A DNA stretch of 64,000 nucleotides from JAPYWM01 sp964489015. Its GTDB lineage: Bacteria > Bacteroidota > Bacteroidia > SpSt-205. The stretch lies in NCBI GenBank assembly GCA_964489015.1, contig CAZAXD010000003.1:62001-126000 (forward strand), written 5' to 3'. Position numbers and translations under genes: made by a program. The number at the start of each line of letters is the position of its first letter. The stretch's first letter is position 1. The notes beneath the pieces are model-generated. The model did no database searches. It saw only the letters and a list, made by a program, of their open reading frames with translations, and was not told the DNA's origin. Of the stretch, positions 1 through 8,456 are shown one piece after another.

Positions 1-690
1 TGACAGCTCCGTGCGGTCATACATTTGCCGCCCTGTCAGCATTTCAAAGAGCACAATGCCCAGAGAGTAGATGTCAGACCGGTGATCAATTTCAGACGGG
101 GATTTCGCCCGGAGCTGTTCGGGACTCATGTAAGCGACTGTGCCTAAGGTGGTACCGGTCTTGGTCAGCTCTGGGGAGTCGCCGCCTTGGGTGCCGTCGC
201 CCGAGAGGATGCGAGCAATCCCAAAGTCGAGAACCTTCGCTACGTTGTCGTTCCGAATCAGAATATTACTAGGCTTGATGTCTCGGTGAATGACACCGTG
301 CGTATGAGCATAATCAAAAGCCTCCAGTACCTGTAAAAAAAGCTCCAGAGCCTGATCCAGGGGGAGGGGCCCTTGAATGACCCGATGAATGTATCTATCC
401 AGGGATACGCCCTCTACATATTCCATGACCAGAAAAAGCCCCTCTGGCCTGTCCCAAAAGTCATAAAGCTGAACGATATTTGGATGATTGAGCCGGGATA
501 AAATCAGGGCCTCTCGCCGAAACCGCTCCCGAATGCGTGGATCCTGGGCTAAGCTCGGACTAATAACCTTAATAGCCACCTTGCGCTCTATCTCCGTGTG
601 TACTCCGAGATAGACCTCGCCCATTCCGCCTTGTCCCAGGAGCTTCTCGATTCGATAATTCAATAGCTTTTTCCCTAGAAGGCTGGTCAT
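1..690 (-). CDS. Serine/threonine protein kinase, PknB-like (partial, N-terminal part)
   Basis: The coding frame is open from ATG at 690 to the window edge, giving about 230 residues of a Hanks-type kinase. Visible elements in order are a glycine-rich loop (LGQGGMGEVYLG), the ATP-anchoring lysine (VAIKVI), the catalytic loop HRDIKPSNIL, the DFG motif (LDFGIA) and the MSPEQL activation-segment end. The C-lobe end and any membrane or sensor region lie outside the window. The start is three bases after the stop of the PP2C phosphatase, so kinase and phosphatase form a co-transcribed antagonistic pair downstream of pdhA. The substrate is unknown. Confidence in the family is very high. Confidence 0.95.
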   Translation of the reverse strand, partial: MTSLLGKKLLNYRIEKLLGQGGMGEVYLGVHTEIERKVAIKVISPSLAQDPRIRERFRREALILSRLNHPNIVQLYDFWDRPEGLFLVMEYVEGVSLDRYIHRVIQGPLPLDQALELFLQVLEAFDYAHTHGVIHRDIKPSNILIRNDNVAKVLDFGIARILSGDGTQGGDSPELTKTGTTLGTVAYMSPEQLRAKSPSEIDHRSDIYSLGIVLFEMLTGRQMYDRTELS

Positions 691-693
691 GGA

Positions 694-2076
694 TTATTTC
701 AGGATCGGAATTTGTAGCTTTTGCCCCGCTTTGATCTCGTCTTTATCAGAAAGGTTATTGACTTTTCGGATGGCTTCGATCGAACTGTGATACTTGCGGG
801 CTAGCTGAGATAGCGTCTCCCCCTTTTGCACGGTGTGCTTGGTGCTGCTTTTGACGGGTACTTTGAGCTTCTGACCGGCCTTTATCGTTTCACCAGACAG
901 GTTATTGAGCTCTTGCAGCGCCCTTCGTGTGGTGTGAAAAATACGAGCGATCTTATCAAGATTATCACCTTTTTGAATGGTAATTTCTACGTGCGATGCA
1001 GTAGAAGTCGTCGTTTTGGAAGGGGAAGTAGTAGTACTTCTGGTAGGGGGCGCTTTTTCAGTAGGGGGAAGGGCTGTTTCGGTAGGGGGAGGAACCTCGG
1101 TGGGCGGGGTGGCGGGCATAGGAGTCTCATCTTTAGGCGCCTCCGATAGCGGCATGGGCTCAGTGGGGGCCTCGGCAGCTGTGCTGTCATCCATGATGAT
1201 AATGGGCTCATCCCCCTTAGGCTCAGGCGTGGGTCGGGGCCGAGATAAAATCACGACGACGGCAATGATAACAGCTAAAGCTATCACGCCGCCAATAATC
1301 AGGCGTATCGGCGGCTGCTTAATGTTCATAACTTGAGCAAAGGTAGCTCTTTTCTGAGGCAAAGCGATAAGGAGCACGGAGATATTGTCATAGCCTCCCG
1401 CTAAGATAGCCTTTTGTACGAGGGTATCTGCTTTTTCAGAAAGTGTAGTAGGCGCGGCCAGGATGCTAGCCATTTCTTCCTGAGAAAGGAGATTAGATAA
1501 TCCATCTGTACACAGTAACAGCATAGTCCCGGGGGAGAGACGCTTTTCGGCCACGTGTGGGGCAGGCGGTTGAGAGCCGCCTAGGCTTTGACTAAGGACA
1601 TTCTTCTGGGGATGATGCAGGGCCTGCTCTGGGGTGATAAGGCCTTCTCGTAACATTTGATGAACGAGCGAGTCGTCTTCTGTGAGGAGCTGAAGGTGGC
1701 CGCGCTCATAGAGATACAGGCGGCTATCGCCCACATGCGCGTAATAGAGCTTGTCTTTACGTAGGAGCCCCACGACGATAGTCGTACCAAGGCCTTCGGT
1801 GTGGGTGTGCTGCTGACCGTGCTGGCGTATCGCTTCATGGGCGCGTCCAATGGCTTCTGTCAAAAGCTGAGCCGGGTCATCGCTGCTGCTTGCTTGCGTG
1901 AGCGAATCAAACACGGTCTGAGCCGCCAGGCGGGCGGCTACCTCTCCGGCTGCGTGACCCCCCATGCCATCGCACACAATGGCCACGTATCCATTGGGCG
2001 TTTCGCCATGAAATACAAAGTCCTCGTTTTCTTTGCGAATGCGTCCGGGGTGTGATACCGAAGCCGTCTCTACCAT
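694..2076 (-). CDS. PP2C-type Ser/Thr phosphatase with transmembrane segment and two C-terminal LysM domains
   Basis: Residues 1-240 form a PPM/PP2C catalytic domain with the metal-binding motifs DGMGG (36-40), GDSR, CTDG and GGYDNIS. It should dephosphorylate targets of the adjacent kinase in the cytoplasm. One hydrophobic helix follows (about 257-278), then a Pro/Thr-rich linker of about 85 residues. Two LysM repeats close the protein (about 363-408 and 413-460); LysM domains bind peptidoglycan-type glycans. The predicted topology is cytosolic phosphatase and periplasmic wall binder. Its start overlaps the pdhA stop by 7 bp. Kinases of this class often carry the wall-binding (PASTA) domain; here the phosphatase carries a wall-binding module. 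The linkage to wall sensing is inference. Confidence 0.93.
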   Translation of the reverse strand: MVETASVSHPGRIRKENEDFVFHGETPNGYVAIVCDGMGGHAAGEVAARLAAQTVFDSLTQASSSDDPAQLLTEAIGRAHEAIRQHGQQHTHTEGLGTTIVVGLLRKDKLYYAHVGDSRLYLYERGHLQLLTEDDSLVHQMLREGLITPEQALHHPQKNVLSQSLGGSQPPAPHVAEKRLSPGTMLLLCTDGLSNLLSQEEMASILAAPTTLSEKADTLVQKAILAGGYDNISVLLIALPQKRATFAQVMNIKQPPIRLIIGGVIALAVIIAVVVILSRPRPTPEPKGDEPIIIMDDSTAAEAPTEPMPLSEAPKDETPMPATPPTEVPPPTETALPPTEKAPPTRSTTTSPSKTTTSTASHVEITIQKGDNLDKIARIFHTTRRALQELNNLSGETIKAGQKLKVPVKSSTKHTVQKGETLSQLARKYHSSIEAIRKVNNLSDKDEIKAGQKLQIPILK

Positions 2077-3089
2077 TCCCGCAAAAATGGATAATCCGGC
2101 TGTACGTATACATCTGTGTAGAGCTCTGAAGCGTCCGGATAAGGGCTGGATTCGGCAAAAGCCACCGCCTCTGCGACTTCTTGTTGGACTTCCTCTTCGA
2201 TCTGGTCAAGCTCCGCATTGCTTACGAGGTCATGGGCGTAGAGGTAGCTTTGTAGCTGTAAGATGGGGTCCTGCTCCTTGTACTGCTCGACCTCCTCTCG
2301 AGTGCGGTATTTGGCCGGATCAGACATGGAGTGGCCACGGTACCGATAAGTCAAAATTTCTAGAAAATAGGGGCCATTGCCTGCTCGGATGTGGGCAGCC
2401 GCTTCGCGGACCGCTTCATAAACGGCAAAGACGTTCATCCCGTTGATTCGTTTGGATGGCATGTCGTAAGCACAGGCTAAGCGGTAGATCTCCGTGACGT
2501 TGGAGGAGCGGTTCACAGCCGTGCCCATGGCGTAATGATTATTTTCGCAGATGTAGAGCACAGGTAGTTTCCAGAGCATGGCCATGTTGAAAGCTTCATG
2601 GAGCATGCCTTGTCGAGCGGCTCCGTCGCCAAACATGGTGACGGAGAGGAGGTCCTCCCCGCGATACTGAATAGCAAAGGCTGCGCCCGTCCCGATTCCA
2701 ATCTGAGCGCCGACAATGCCATGCCCACCTAAGAAGCGATGTTCTTTGGAAAACATGTGCATAGAGCCGCCTTTCCCCTTGGAGCAGCCCGTGATGCGCC
2801 CCATGAGCTCGGCCATGATGGCTTTCATCGGGATGCCCCGCAGGTAAGCATTTCCATGTTCTCGATAACCGGTGATGACGTAGTCTTCTTTGCGAATGGC
2901 GGCTTCAATGCCCATGCCCGTCCCCTCTTGGCCAATGTACAAATGCAAAAAGCCCCGGATCTTTTGCTGGGTGTAGAGCTGTGCTGCTTTTTCTTCCATG
3001 CGTCGTACGGCCAGCATTTGCCGATACCAGAAGAGCAGCTGTTCCTTGGCGTAGGCCTGGACCTGGGCGTTTGCCTTTACCTTTGTCAT
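2070..3089 (-). CDS. pdhA: Pyruvate dehydrogenase E1 component, alpha subunit
   Basis: 339 residues. The protein matches thiamine-diphosphate E1-alpha subunits, which decarboxylate pyruvate in the pyruvate dehydrogenase complex. It has the ThDP motif starting GDGAARQG and ending ENNHYAMGT, the HMFSKEHRFLGGHGIVG region, and the YRGHSMSDPAKYR loop. The frame stays open upstream to 3236, but ATG at 3089 is chosen because it gives the usual family N-terminus and sits four bases after a TATTTTTG promoter box. The E1-beta and E2 genes are not adjacent. It is first in an operon with the PP2C phosphatase and kinase, a pairing I cannot explain metabolically. A branched-chain 2-oxoacid E1-alpha is possible but less likely. 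Confidence 0.93.
   Translation of the reverse strand: MTKVKANAQVQAYAKEQLLFWYRQMLAVRRMEEKAAQLYTQQKIRGFLHLYIGQEGTGMGIEAAIRKEDYVITGYREHGNAYLRGIPMKAIMAELMGRITGCSKGKGGSMHMFSKEHRFLGGHGIVGAQIGIGTGAAFAIQYRGEDLLSVTMFGDGAARQGMLHEAFNMAMLWKLPVLYICENNHYAMGTAVNRSSNVTEIYRLACAYDMPSKRINGMNVFAVYEAVREAAAHIRAGNGPYFLEILTYRYRGHSMSDPAKYRTREEVEQYKEQDPILQLQSYLYAHDLVSNAELDQIEEEVQQEVAEAVAFAESSPYPDASELYTDVYVQPDYPFLREW
3078..3085 (+). promoter_or_regulatory. Candidate -7 box for recF
   Basis: TACCTTTG matches the Bacteroidota -7 consensus TAnnTTTG. It lies inside the first codons of pdhA on the other strand, 24 bp before the proposed recF GTG. The box is back-to-back with the pdhA box. Confidence 0.45.
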
Positions 3090-3093
3090 CAGG

Positions 3094-3101
3094 CAAAAAT
3101 A
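3094..3101 (-). promoter_or_regulatory. -7 promoter box of pdhA operon
   Basis: On the minus strand TATTTTTG is followed by CCTG and then the pdhA ATG. It fits the TAnnTTTG - four bases - start pattern repeated through the window and predicts a leaderless transcript. Confidence 0.7.
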
Positions 3102-3109
3102 CAACTTGC

Positions 3110-4153
3110 GTGCAGTTACAGGGGCTGGGTTTGCAGAATTTTCGGTGCCATGCCTTCTGGTATCGGGACTTTGAAGAGCGGGGCGCCGCCTTTTGGGGAC
3201 CCAATGGCGTCGGCAAAACCAGCCTACTGGAGGCAATAGCCAAGGTCGCCATTCTAAGAGGGTTTGGGACGGATGCCCAGATGATTCGATGGGGGGCGCG
3301 CGCCTATCGGCTCAAGGTCCGGCTTGCGGGCGAGCGGCCCGGTCTCCTTGAGCTAAGCTATGAGCAGAGGCAGGGTACTATATTACTTTGGGAGGGCGCG
3401 CTAGTGCAGCCGCTTCGGGTCTGGATTGGGCGGTTACCGCTCGTCGTCCTGCGACCCGGTGACACCGCTTGGATTGAGGGCGGGGGCGCTATCCGGCGGC
3501 AATGGGCGGACCGCCTCTTATCTCAGCTCTTTCCGGACTACCTGGAGGCCCTAGCTCGCTACCAACGTACCGTAGAACAGCGTAATGCGCTTTTGGTTGC
3601 AGATCCCACGGCTTCGTTGGAACCTTGGGACCGTCTCCTCCTCCAAACAGGACCGCTGCTACAGCAGAAGCGTCTCTGGCTGGCCTCTGTGCTCGCCCCC
3701 ATGGTACAAGCTATCTTTGCCCAGGCTGATCCCGATAAAAGTATTAGCCTAAGCTACAAGCTATCCACAGAGTCACCCGATTCACTGAGTTGGGAAGCGG
3801 GCTTACGTCAGGTGCAAGCGCAGGAGCGCCGCCGAGGCCGTACGCTCATAGGGCCCCATACAGAGGATTTTCAACTCAAGCTAGGCCCCTTTCCTGCTAA
3901 AGGTTACGCCTCAGAAGGTCAGAAAAAGTGGCTTCTCATTGCCCTGCGCTGGGCCGAGCTACGCCTTCTAGCCGAGCAGAAAAAGCAATTGCCCATTGTG
4001 CTTTTGGATGACTTGGGTGAAAAGCTCGACGCCCAGCACTTAGAAGCAGTCGCTCAGCTCACCCAAGAGGCGGTGCAGACCTTTGTCACCGACGTGGATA
4101 AAGGGCGCCTCCAGAAACTTTTTCCCCAGCTGCCTATCGTGCCTGTTCCCTGA
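3110..4153 (+). CDS. recF: DNA replication/repair protein RecF
   Basis: About 347 residues of an SMC-like ATPase that loads RecA at gapped DNA through RecOR. It shows Walker A (GPNGVGKTS), the ABC signature region (SEGQKKWLL) and Walker B (IVLLDDLGEKLD). The frame is open upstream, but GTG at 3110 gives the typical RecF beginning just before LQNFRC, where family members have a short strand before the Walker A region. That leaves only 20 bp between recF and divergent pdhA. The 3' end overlaps the convergent dehydrogenase gene by 20 bp. It is on the short side for RecF (usually about 360). The start codon is the least certain part. Confidence 0.9.
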   Translation: MQLQGLGLQNFRCHAFWYRDFEERGAAFWGPNGVGKTSLLEAIAKVAILRGFGTDAQMIRWGARAYRLKVRLAGERPGLLELSYEQRQGTILLWEGALVQPLRVWIGRLPLVVLRPGDTAWIEGGGAIRRQWADRLLSQLFPDYLEALARYQRTVEQRNALLVADPTASLEPWDRLLLQTGPLLQQKRLWLASVLAPMVQAIFAQADPDKSISLSYKLSTESPDSLSWEAGLRQVQAQERRRGRTLIGPHTEDFQLKLGPFPAKGYASEGQKKWLLIALRWAELRLLAEQKKQLPIVLLDDLGEKLDAQHLEAVAQLTQEAVQTFVTDVDKGRLQKLFPQLPIVPVP

Positions 4154-4928
4154 GCAGCTTTTCGCGACGCTTCTCAGCACCTTTTCGAACTAAGCCGGCG
4201 ACGGCCGTCTGCAGCCCAGGCCACACGGCTAGCAGGCGGGCTGCTAGGCTTTTATTCCAGGGCAAGGTGATCTCTAAGGGCTTTCGGCGGATAGCGCGCA
4301 TGACCGCCTTCGCCACGTCAATTGGCTCCAAAAGCCCGCCTGCTGATAAGGTGAAAACGCTAGCTGGTGAGGGTAGCTCGTCTAAGATCAGCGGCGTACG
4401 CACCGGCCCGGGGCAAATTACCGTCACCGCTACGCCATAAGGCCGAAGTTCCTCCGCCAGGGCCAAACTTAGACCCCGTACGCCAAACTTGGTGCCCGTA
4501 TATCCCGCTATCCCCGGTACGGGCGCGATGCCTGCCAGTGAGGCTATGTTGATGAGATGGCCCCCACCCCGTGCCTGAAAGTGGGCCCCAAAGACTCGAC
4601 ATCCATACCCGAGTCCCAAGAGATTCACCTGGAGCTGCTGGAGCCACACCTTTGGGTCTTGCTCCACAAACCAGCCCGCTCGCATGATACCTGCTAGCTG
4701 AATCAGGATTTCGCTATCGCCGTGGGCTTCTCTAAGGGCTTCCCAGGCCTCGTAGCTTGTTACATCGAGCTTCGCTAGCTGTAGGTGCTCGGATGGCGTG
4801 GGATAAGCCCTCCGGAGAGCCTCTTCCGAAGCATCGGTCGCGACTACCTGATACCCTGCCTTTAGCAGGAGGGCCACGGTGGCTTGGCCGATCCCGCCTG
4901 CCCCGCCAGTCAGGAGCACCTTAGGCAT
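4134..4928 (-). CDS. Short-chain dehydrogenase/reductase (SDR)
   Basis: 264 residues of a classical SDR. It has the NAD(P)-binding TGGAGGIG motif near the N-terminus, an active-site Ser in NIASLAG, and the YTGTK (YxxxK) catalytic pair. The C-terminal basic tail (RKGAEKRREKLL) may form a peripheral helix. Its start overlaps the flavin monooxygenase end by 8 bp, so the two are translationally coupled. Co-occurrence with a monooxygenase suggests successive oxidation/reduction of a lipophilic or ketone substrate, which is inference. The 3' end runs 20 bp into recF on the opposite strand. Confidence 0.9.
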   Translation of the reverse strand: MPKVLLTGGAGGIGQATVALLLKAGYQVVATDASEEALRRAYPTPSEHLQLAKLDVTSYEAWEALREAHGDSEILIQLAGIMRAGWFVEQDPKVWLQQLQVNLLGLGYGCRVFGAHFQARGGGHLINIASLAGIAPVPGIAGYTGTKFGVRGLSLALAEELRPYGVAVTVICPGPVRTPLILDELPSPASVFTLSAGGLLEPIDVAKAVMRAIRRKPLEITLPWNKSLAARLLAVWPGLQTAVAGLVRKGAEKRREKLLREQAR

Positions 4929-6207
4929 AGGCGTTTACGTTTTTGAGACGCCGCCGGAGGTCCCGATGGTACTCATGCCAGTCTACCTCGAGGAGGTGGC
5001 GCGGGCTTTCAGCATAGCGTCGACGGTGCGCCTCCCAGTAGGCTTGAGCCTCCGCGGCTGCATTGGTGGGTAGCGCGTAATGTCCCGCTACGTGAGCAGC
5101 AATCAGCCGACCCTGCAGTTCAGAGAGATTCCACAAGCAGCCATTCGGCTGAATCAGCCCCACAAAGGCCAGCGTAGGCTCGTCTACGTGAAATACATGC
5201 AGGTAGAGGCGAGTCACCTTTTCACCAGCCGGAACTAGCTCGGGCGCTAAAAAAGGAAAAGCTACTTCATAGCCCGTGGCCCAGATAATAAGGTCGTAAC
5301 TGGCCCGCTGCCCATCCGTAAACAACACCGAATCGCCTTCGAGCCGAGCAATACTAGGCCGTAGGCGTACTTTGCCATGGCGAAGCTGATATAGAAGTTC
5401 GCTATTGACGAGAGGGTGTGTGTGAAAAATCGGATCCTTAGGCACAGGCATACCGTACCGGGTCGGAGAGCCTGTCAGGAGCCGAACGGTCATACCTGAT
5501 AAGAGACGGCGTAGGGGCCTGGGAAAGGGCGCTACCAGCTTGTGGTAAAGGGCATCCGTTGCCTCTCCAAAGAAGGCAAACTTCGGTAAGATGTGATAGC
5601 CCCGTCGAATCGATAAATCAACGCTTTTGGCTAAGCGGGCACCGTCTACCGCTATATCGGCCCCTGAATTGCCAGCCCCTACGATCAGAAGGCGGCGACC
5701 TCGCAATTGAACCGGATCCGTGTAGTCATGCGCATGCCAAGACTCCCCGTTAAAATGTCCCGGATAGCTCGGCAAATAAGGCTTCCAATGATGTCCAGAC
5801 GCTACAATCAGATAGCGGCTCTCATGGGTTTCTCCCTGCGCCGTCTCAACGAGCCATTTTCCACTGCTCGGCTGGGCTTTAGTAACCTCCTGCTCAAACC
5901 GAATCTGAGTTAATAATCCAAAGTGCTCTGCGTATCGCCTAAAGTAAGCCTGTACAGCCCAATAGGGCAGATAGTCTGGCGCATCAGCCGGAAACGGAAA
6001 GTCCGAAAAGGCCGAGCGGGTCTTGGAGGTGATCGTGACCAGCGTTTTGTAAGCGCTGCTATGCCGCCCGGGTCCCTCCTCATACAACCAGACCCCGCCT
6101 ACATCGTGCCGCTTCTCTAGCGCAATAGCTCGGAGGCCCTTCTGCAGAAGCGCCTTCAGCGCCGATAACCCACTAGGGCCGGCTCCAATAACGACTGCAT
6201 CCCACAT
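4921..6207 (-). CDS. Flavin-containing monooxygenase (FMO/Baeyer-Villiger-like)
   Basis: 428 residues. There are two Rossmann dinucleotide motifs: GAGPSGL for FAD near the N-terminus and GAGNSGAD for NADPH near the middle. Between them lies FNGESWHAHDY, which fits the FxGxxxHxxxY fingerprint of class B monooxygenases, and a later ATGYE motif is typical of FMOs. It inserts one oxygen atom into a nucleophilic or ketone substrate; the substrate cannot be read from sequence. Its ATG overlaps the stop of the DUF1573 gene (TGATG) and its end overlaps the SDR gene, so the three form one operon. Confidence 0.88.
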   Translation of the reverse strand: MWDAVVIGAGPSGLSALKALLQKGLRAIALEKRHDVGGVWLYEEGPGRHSSAYKTLVTITSKTRSAFSDFPFPADAPDYLPYWAVQAYFRRYAEHFGLLTQIRFEQEVTKAQPSSGKWLVETAQGETHESRYLIVASGHHWKPYLPSYPGHFNGESWHAHDYTDPVQLRGRRLLIVGAGNSGADIAVDGARLAKSVDLSIRRGYHILPKFAFFGEATDALYHKLVAPFPRPLRRLLSGMTVRLLTGSPTRYGMPVPKDPIFHTHPLVNSELLYQLRHGKVRLRPSIARLEGDSVLFTDGQRASYDLIIWATGYEVAFPFLAPELVPAGEKVTRLYLHVFHVDEPTLAFVGLIQPNGCLWNLSELQGRLIAAHVAGHYALPTNAAAEAQAYWEAHRRRYAESPRHLLEVDWHEYHRDLRRRLKNVNAYA

Positions 6208-7325
6208 CAGTTCTCAGAGGGCGTATTGACAGGCGCACCACTACCTAGGCCAAATCCGCCTGTACCTAAGACAGTGGCCTTGAGGTGTAGGATCTGCCGC
6301 GGATTTTGGGGGTCGTTCGTTTCGACGGTGATGGTCTTGTGCTGGGGTCCCGTACGGCCCCGTGAGTCAAACCGCGCAATGATCTGGGTGCTTTGACCGG
6401 GCTTGAGTACTTTATCAGCAGGCTCTACCGCTGTGCAGCCGCAAGAGGCCTTAACGCTTTCGATCACGAGATCGCTCTTGCCCTCGTTTTTCACCGTAAA
6501 CCGGCGCTCCACGGTCTGGCCTTCTAACACTTCTCCTGCGTCAAATTCTGTCTCGGCAAACACCGCTTTAGGGGCTTTGGCTAGCTCCTCGGGCGTGTAA
6601 GCGATTTCAAACGAACCGTTGACGACAAGCTGCTTCTCACCTCCTCCCACGGCGTCGCTCGTCCGAATCTTGATGATTTCATAAAAGCCGGACTGGTGCT
6701 TCCAGCCGTTTTCGCGGGCTTTTTTGCCGTGCAGGGTGATAATTACTTTCCCTTCTTGGCCGGGGGCTAGCTGCTTCGGCTCAAAGCTGACTTCAAACAT
6801 CGGCTTGAGGTCAAGCCCTCCGAGGAATTCCACCGGGTAGCTGCCAATGTTTTTGACTTCGAAGGTAAGCTTAGGCGACTCCGTGGACTTGACCGTGCCA
6901 TAGCTTTGCCGGCGGCTGACCCAACCTAAGCTCCCATCTACTTCCATGTACTTGTCCGGCTTTTGGTTTGGATCGGCTTTCACATTGCCTTTGATAGTCA
7001 GAACGATAGGCATGATGGCGGTATCACTGGTCTGGACGGTAATTGTTTTGTGAAAGGGACCTGGGCGGCCTCTAGTTTGATAAGCGGCCTGCACTTCGCC
7101 AGTGCTGCCAGGCGCTATCTCATCCTGCGTCCAGCGCGGGGTGGTGCAGCCACAAGAGGCTTTCACAGAAGTAAGCTTTATAGGCTTAGAGCCTTTATTC
7201 TGAAACTTGAACGTGTAAACAGCATCAGGTCCTTCTAGGATCTCTCCAAAGTCATGTTCTGTTTTTTCAAACTGAACTTGAGCCCACAGAAGGCTAATAG
7301 CTAGCACAGCTCCGCTTATGCGCAT
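6207..7325 (-). CDS. Secreted tandem DUF1573 protein
   Basis: 372 residues. A signal peptide (MRISGAVLAISLLWAQ) is followed by two DUF1573 (immunoglobulin-like) domains at about residues 20-110 and 255-350. Each carries the family's VKASCGCT motif and a FHKTITV/QHKTITV strand. Such proteins are common exported proteins in Bacteroidota with no firm biochemical role. ATG at 7325 is preferred over the upstream ATG at 7352: it begins the signal peptide and lies four bases after TATATTTG. The gene is first in an operon with the monooxygenase and SDR, an unusual pairing of an exported structural protein with cytosolic redox enzymes. Confidence 0.9.
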   Translation of the reverse strand: MRISGAVLAISLLWAQVQFEKTEHDFGEILEGPDAVYTFKFQNKGSKPIKLTSVKASCGCTTPRWTQDEIAPGSTGEVQAAYQTRGRPGPFHKTITVQTSDTAIMPIVLTIKGNVKADPNQKPDKYMEVDGSLGWVSRRQSYGTVKSTESPKLTFEVKNIGSYPVEFLGGLDLKPMFEVSFEPKQLAPGQEGKVIITLHGKKARENGWKHQSGFYEIIKIRTSDAVGGGEKQLVVNGSFEIAYTPEELAKAPKAVFAETEFDAGEVLEGQTVERRFTVKNEGKSDLVIESVKASCGCTAVEPADKVLKPGQSTQIIARFDSRGRTGPQHKTITVETNDPQNPRQILHLKATVLGTGGFGLGSGAPVNTPSEN

Positions 7326-7329
7326 ATTG

Positions 7330-7337
7330 CAAATATA
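7330..7337 (-). promoter_or_regulatory. -7 promoter box of DUF1573 operon
   Basis: TATATTTG, then CAAT, then the ATG at 7325. Exact consensus match with the four-base spacing. Confidence 0.72.
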
Positions 7338-7412
7338 TGAGATGTATCCCATAAATTTGCCCGGAGCGACTGCTATCTCATGCGCTAGCTTGTCTTAGCC
7401 TTAGTATGGGCT

Positions 7413-8453
7413 ATGGGGGTGGCAGGTTTTATTGGCTGCGCCTCTCGTGCCAAACCAGAAGAGTCGCCATCTTTTCCAGTCACGATGCCCCTCCGCAAGG
7501 ACACTACCATTTTTCAAAGGTACGTAGCCCAAATTCGGGCTATCCAGCACATTGAGCTCCGAGCCTTAGAACGAGGCTACATCCAAGAGATTCACATGGA
7601 TGAAGGAGGTCTCGTGCAGGAGGGGCAATTACTTTTTCGGATTCTGCCCCTCATTTATCAAGCGGAGTATCAAAAAGCCTTAGCGGAACTTCGATATGCG
7701 GAAGTGGAGTACGCTAACGCAAAAAGGCTAGCAGATAGCAATGTCGTCTCTGCTTCGGAGCTTGCGCTTGTTGCGGCAAAGCTAGAAAAGGCAAAGGCAG
7801 AGGTTAGCCTAGCCCAAGCTCATCTGCATTTTACAGAGCTTCGGGCACCCTTCGGCGGTATTACAGGGCGGCTCCTGGTTCGAAAAGGTAGCCTCGTAGA
7901 GGAAGGTGAACTTCTCACTACACTGTCTGACAATAGCCATATGTGGGTATACTTCAATGTACCAGAGCGCGAATACCTAGCGCTTATGCGGGGCGGGTGC
8001 GATAGCTTGCGACAGGTTAAACTCATCCTGGCTGATGGTACTTTGTACCCTCATGAGGGGTCTATCACGGCTATTGAGTCTGACTTCAATAATGAAACGG
8101 GCACGATAGCGTATCGGGCAACCTTTCCAAACCCTGATAGGGTTTTGAGACACGGGCAAACGGGTACTGTTTTAGTTCCTTTTCGGTTGAAGGGGGCTTT
8201 GTTTATTCCCCAAAAAGCGACGTTTGACCTGCTAGAGAAAAAGTATGTTTATGTCTTAGAGGGGGCGGGCAAGGTGCGCAGTCAAGAGGTCGAGGTCGAA
8301 GCGGAGCTGCCCGGCTTGTATGCCGTGCGGGGCCTGCGGGAGCAGGATACCATCTTACTAGAGGGCCTCCAGCATGTACATGATGAGGAGATCATCAAGA
8401 TGCGATTCATCCCTCCAGAAAAAGCCTTAGAAACTAAGTTATACGCGGAATAA
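7413..8453 (+). CDS. RND efflux membrane-fusion (adaptor) protein, HlyD/AcrA family, lipoprotein-like
   Basis: 346 residues. Periplasmic adaptor with a barrel-sandwich/lipoyl half (HIELRALERGYIQEIHMDEG), a coiled-coil hairpin (about 80-125), the second lipoyl half (ELRAPFGGITGR) and beta-barrel regions. It links the downstream RND pump to the outer-membrane channel. Cys in GFIGC looks like a lipobox, but the signal peptide from ATG 7413 is too short and lacks a positive N-region. An in-frame ATG at 7380 would give Met-Arg, then a TAG at 7386, then a good hydrophobic segment (LVLALVWAMGVAGFIGC). Either the true start is compromised by an amber codon or the base is wrong. A TAAATTTG at 7352-7359 could be the promoter. 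Confidence 0.85.
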   Translation: MGVAGFIGCASRAKPEESPSFPVTMPLRKDTTIFQRYVAQIRAIQHIELRALERGYIQEIHMDEGGLVQEGQLLFRILPLIYQAEYQKALAELRYAEVEYANAKRLADSNVVSASELALVAAKLEKAKAEVSLAQAHLHFTELRAPFGGITGRLLVRKGSLVEEGELLTTLSDNSHMWVYFNVPEREYLALMRGGCDSLRQVKLILADGTLYPHEGSITAIESDFNNETGTIAYRATFPNPDRVLRHGQTGTVLVPFRLKGALFIPQKATFDLLEKKYVYVLEGAGKVRSQEVEVEAELPGLYAVRGLREQDTILLEGLQHVHDEEIIKMRFIPPEKALETKLYAE

Positions 8454-8456
8454 GCT

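Noticed and set aside
826..1336. Plus-strand open frames rich in Gly/Ser/Val over the phosphatase gene
   Set aside because: They are the antisense of the Pro/Thr-rich linker and LysM region; low-complexity composition and no start context.
2981..3109. N-terminal extension of RecF from an upstream start
   Set aside because: It is antisense to pdhA, not RecF-like, and GTG 3110 gives the normal family N-terminus.
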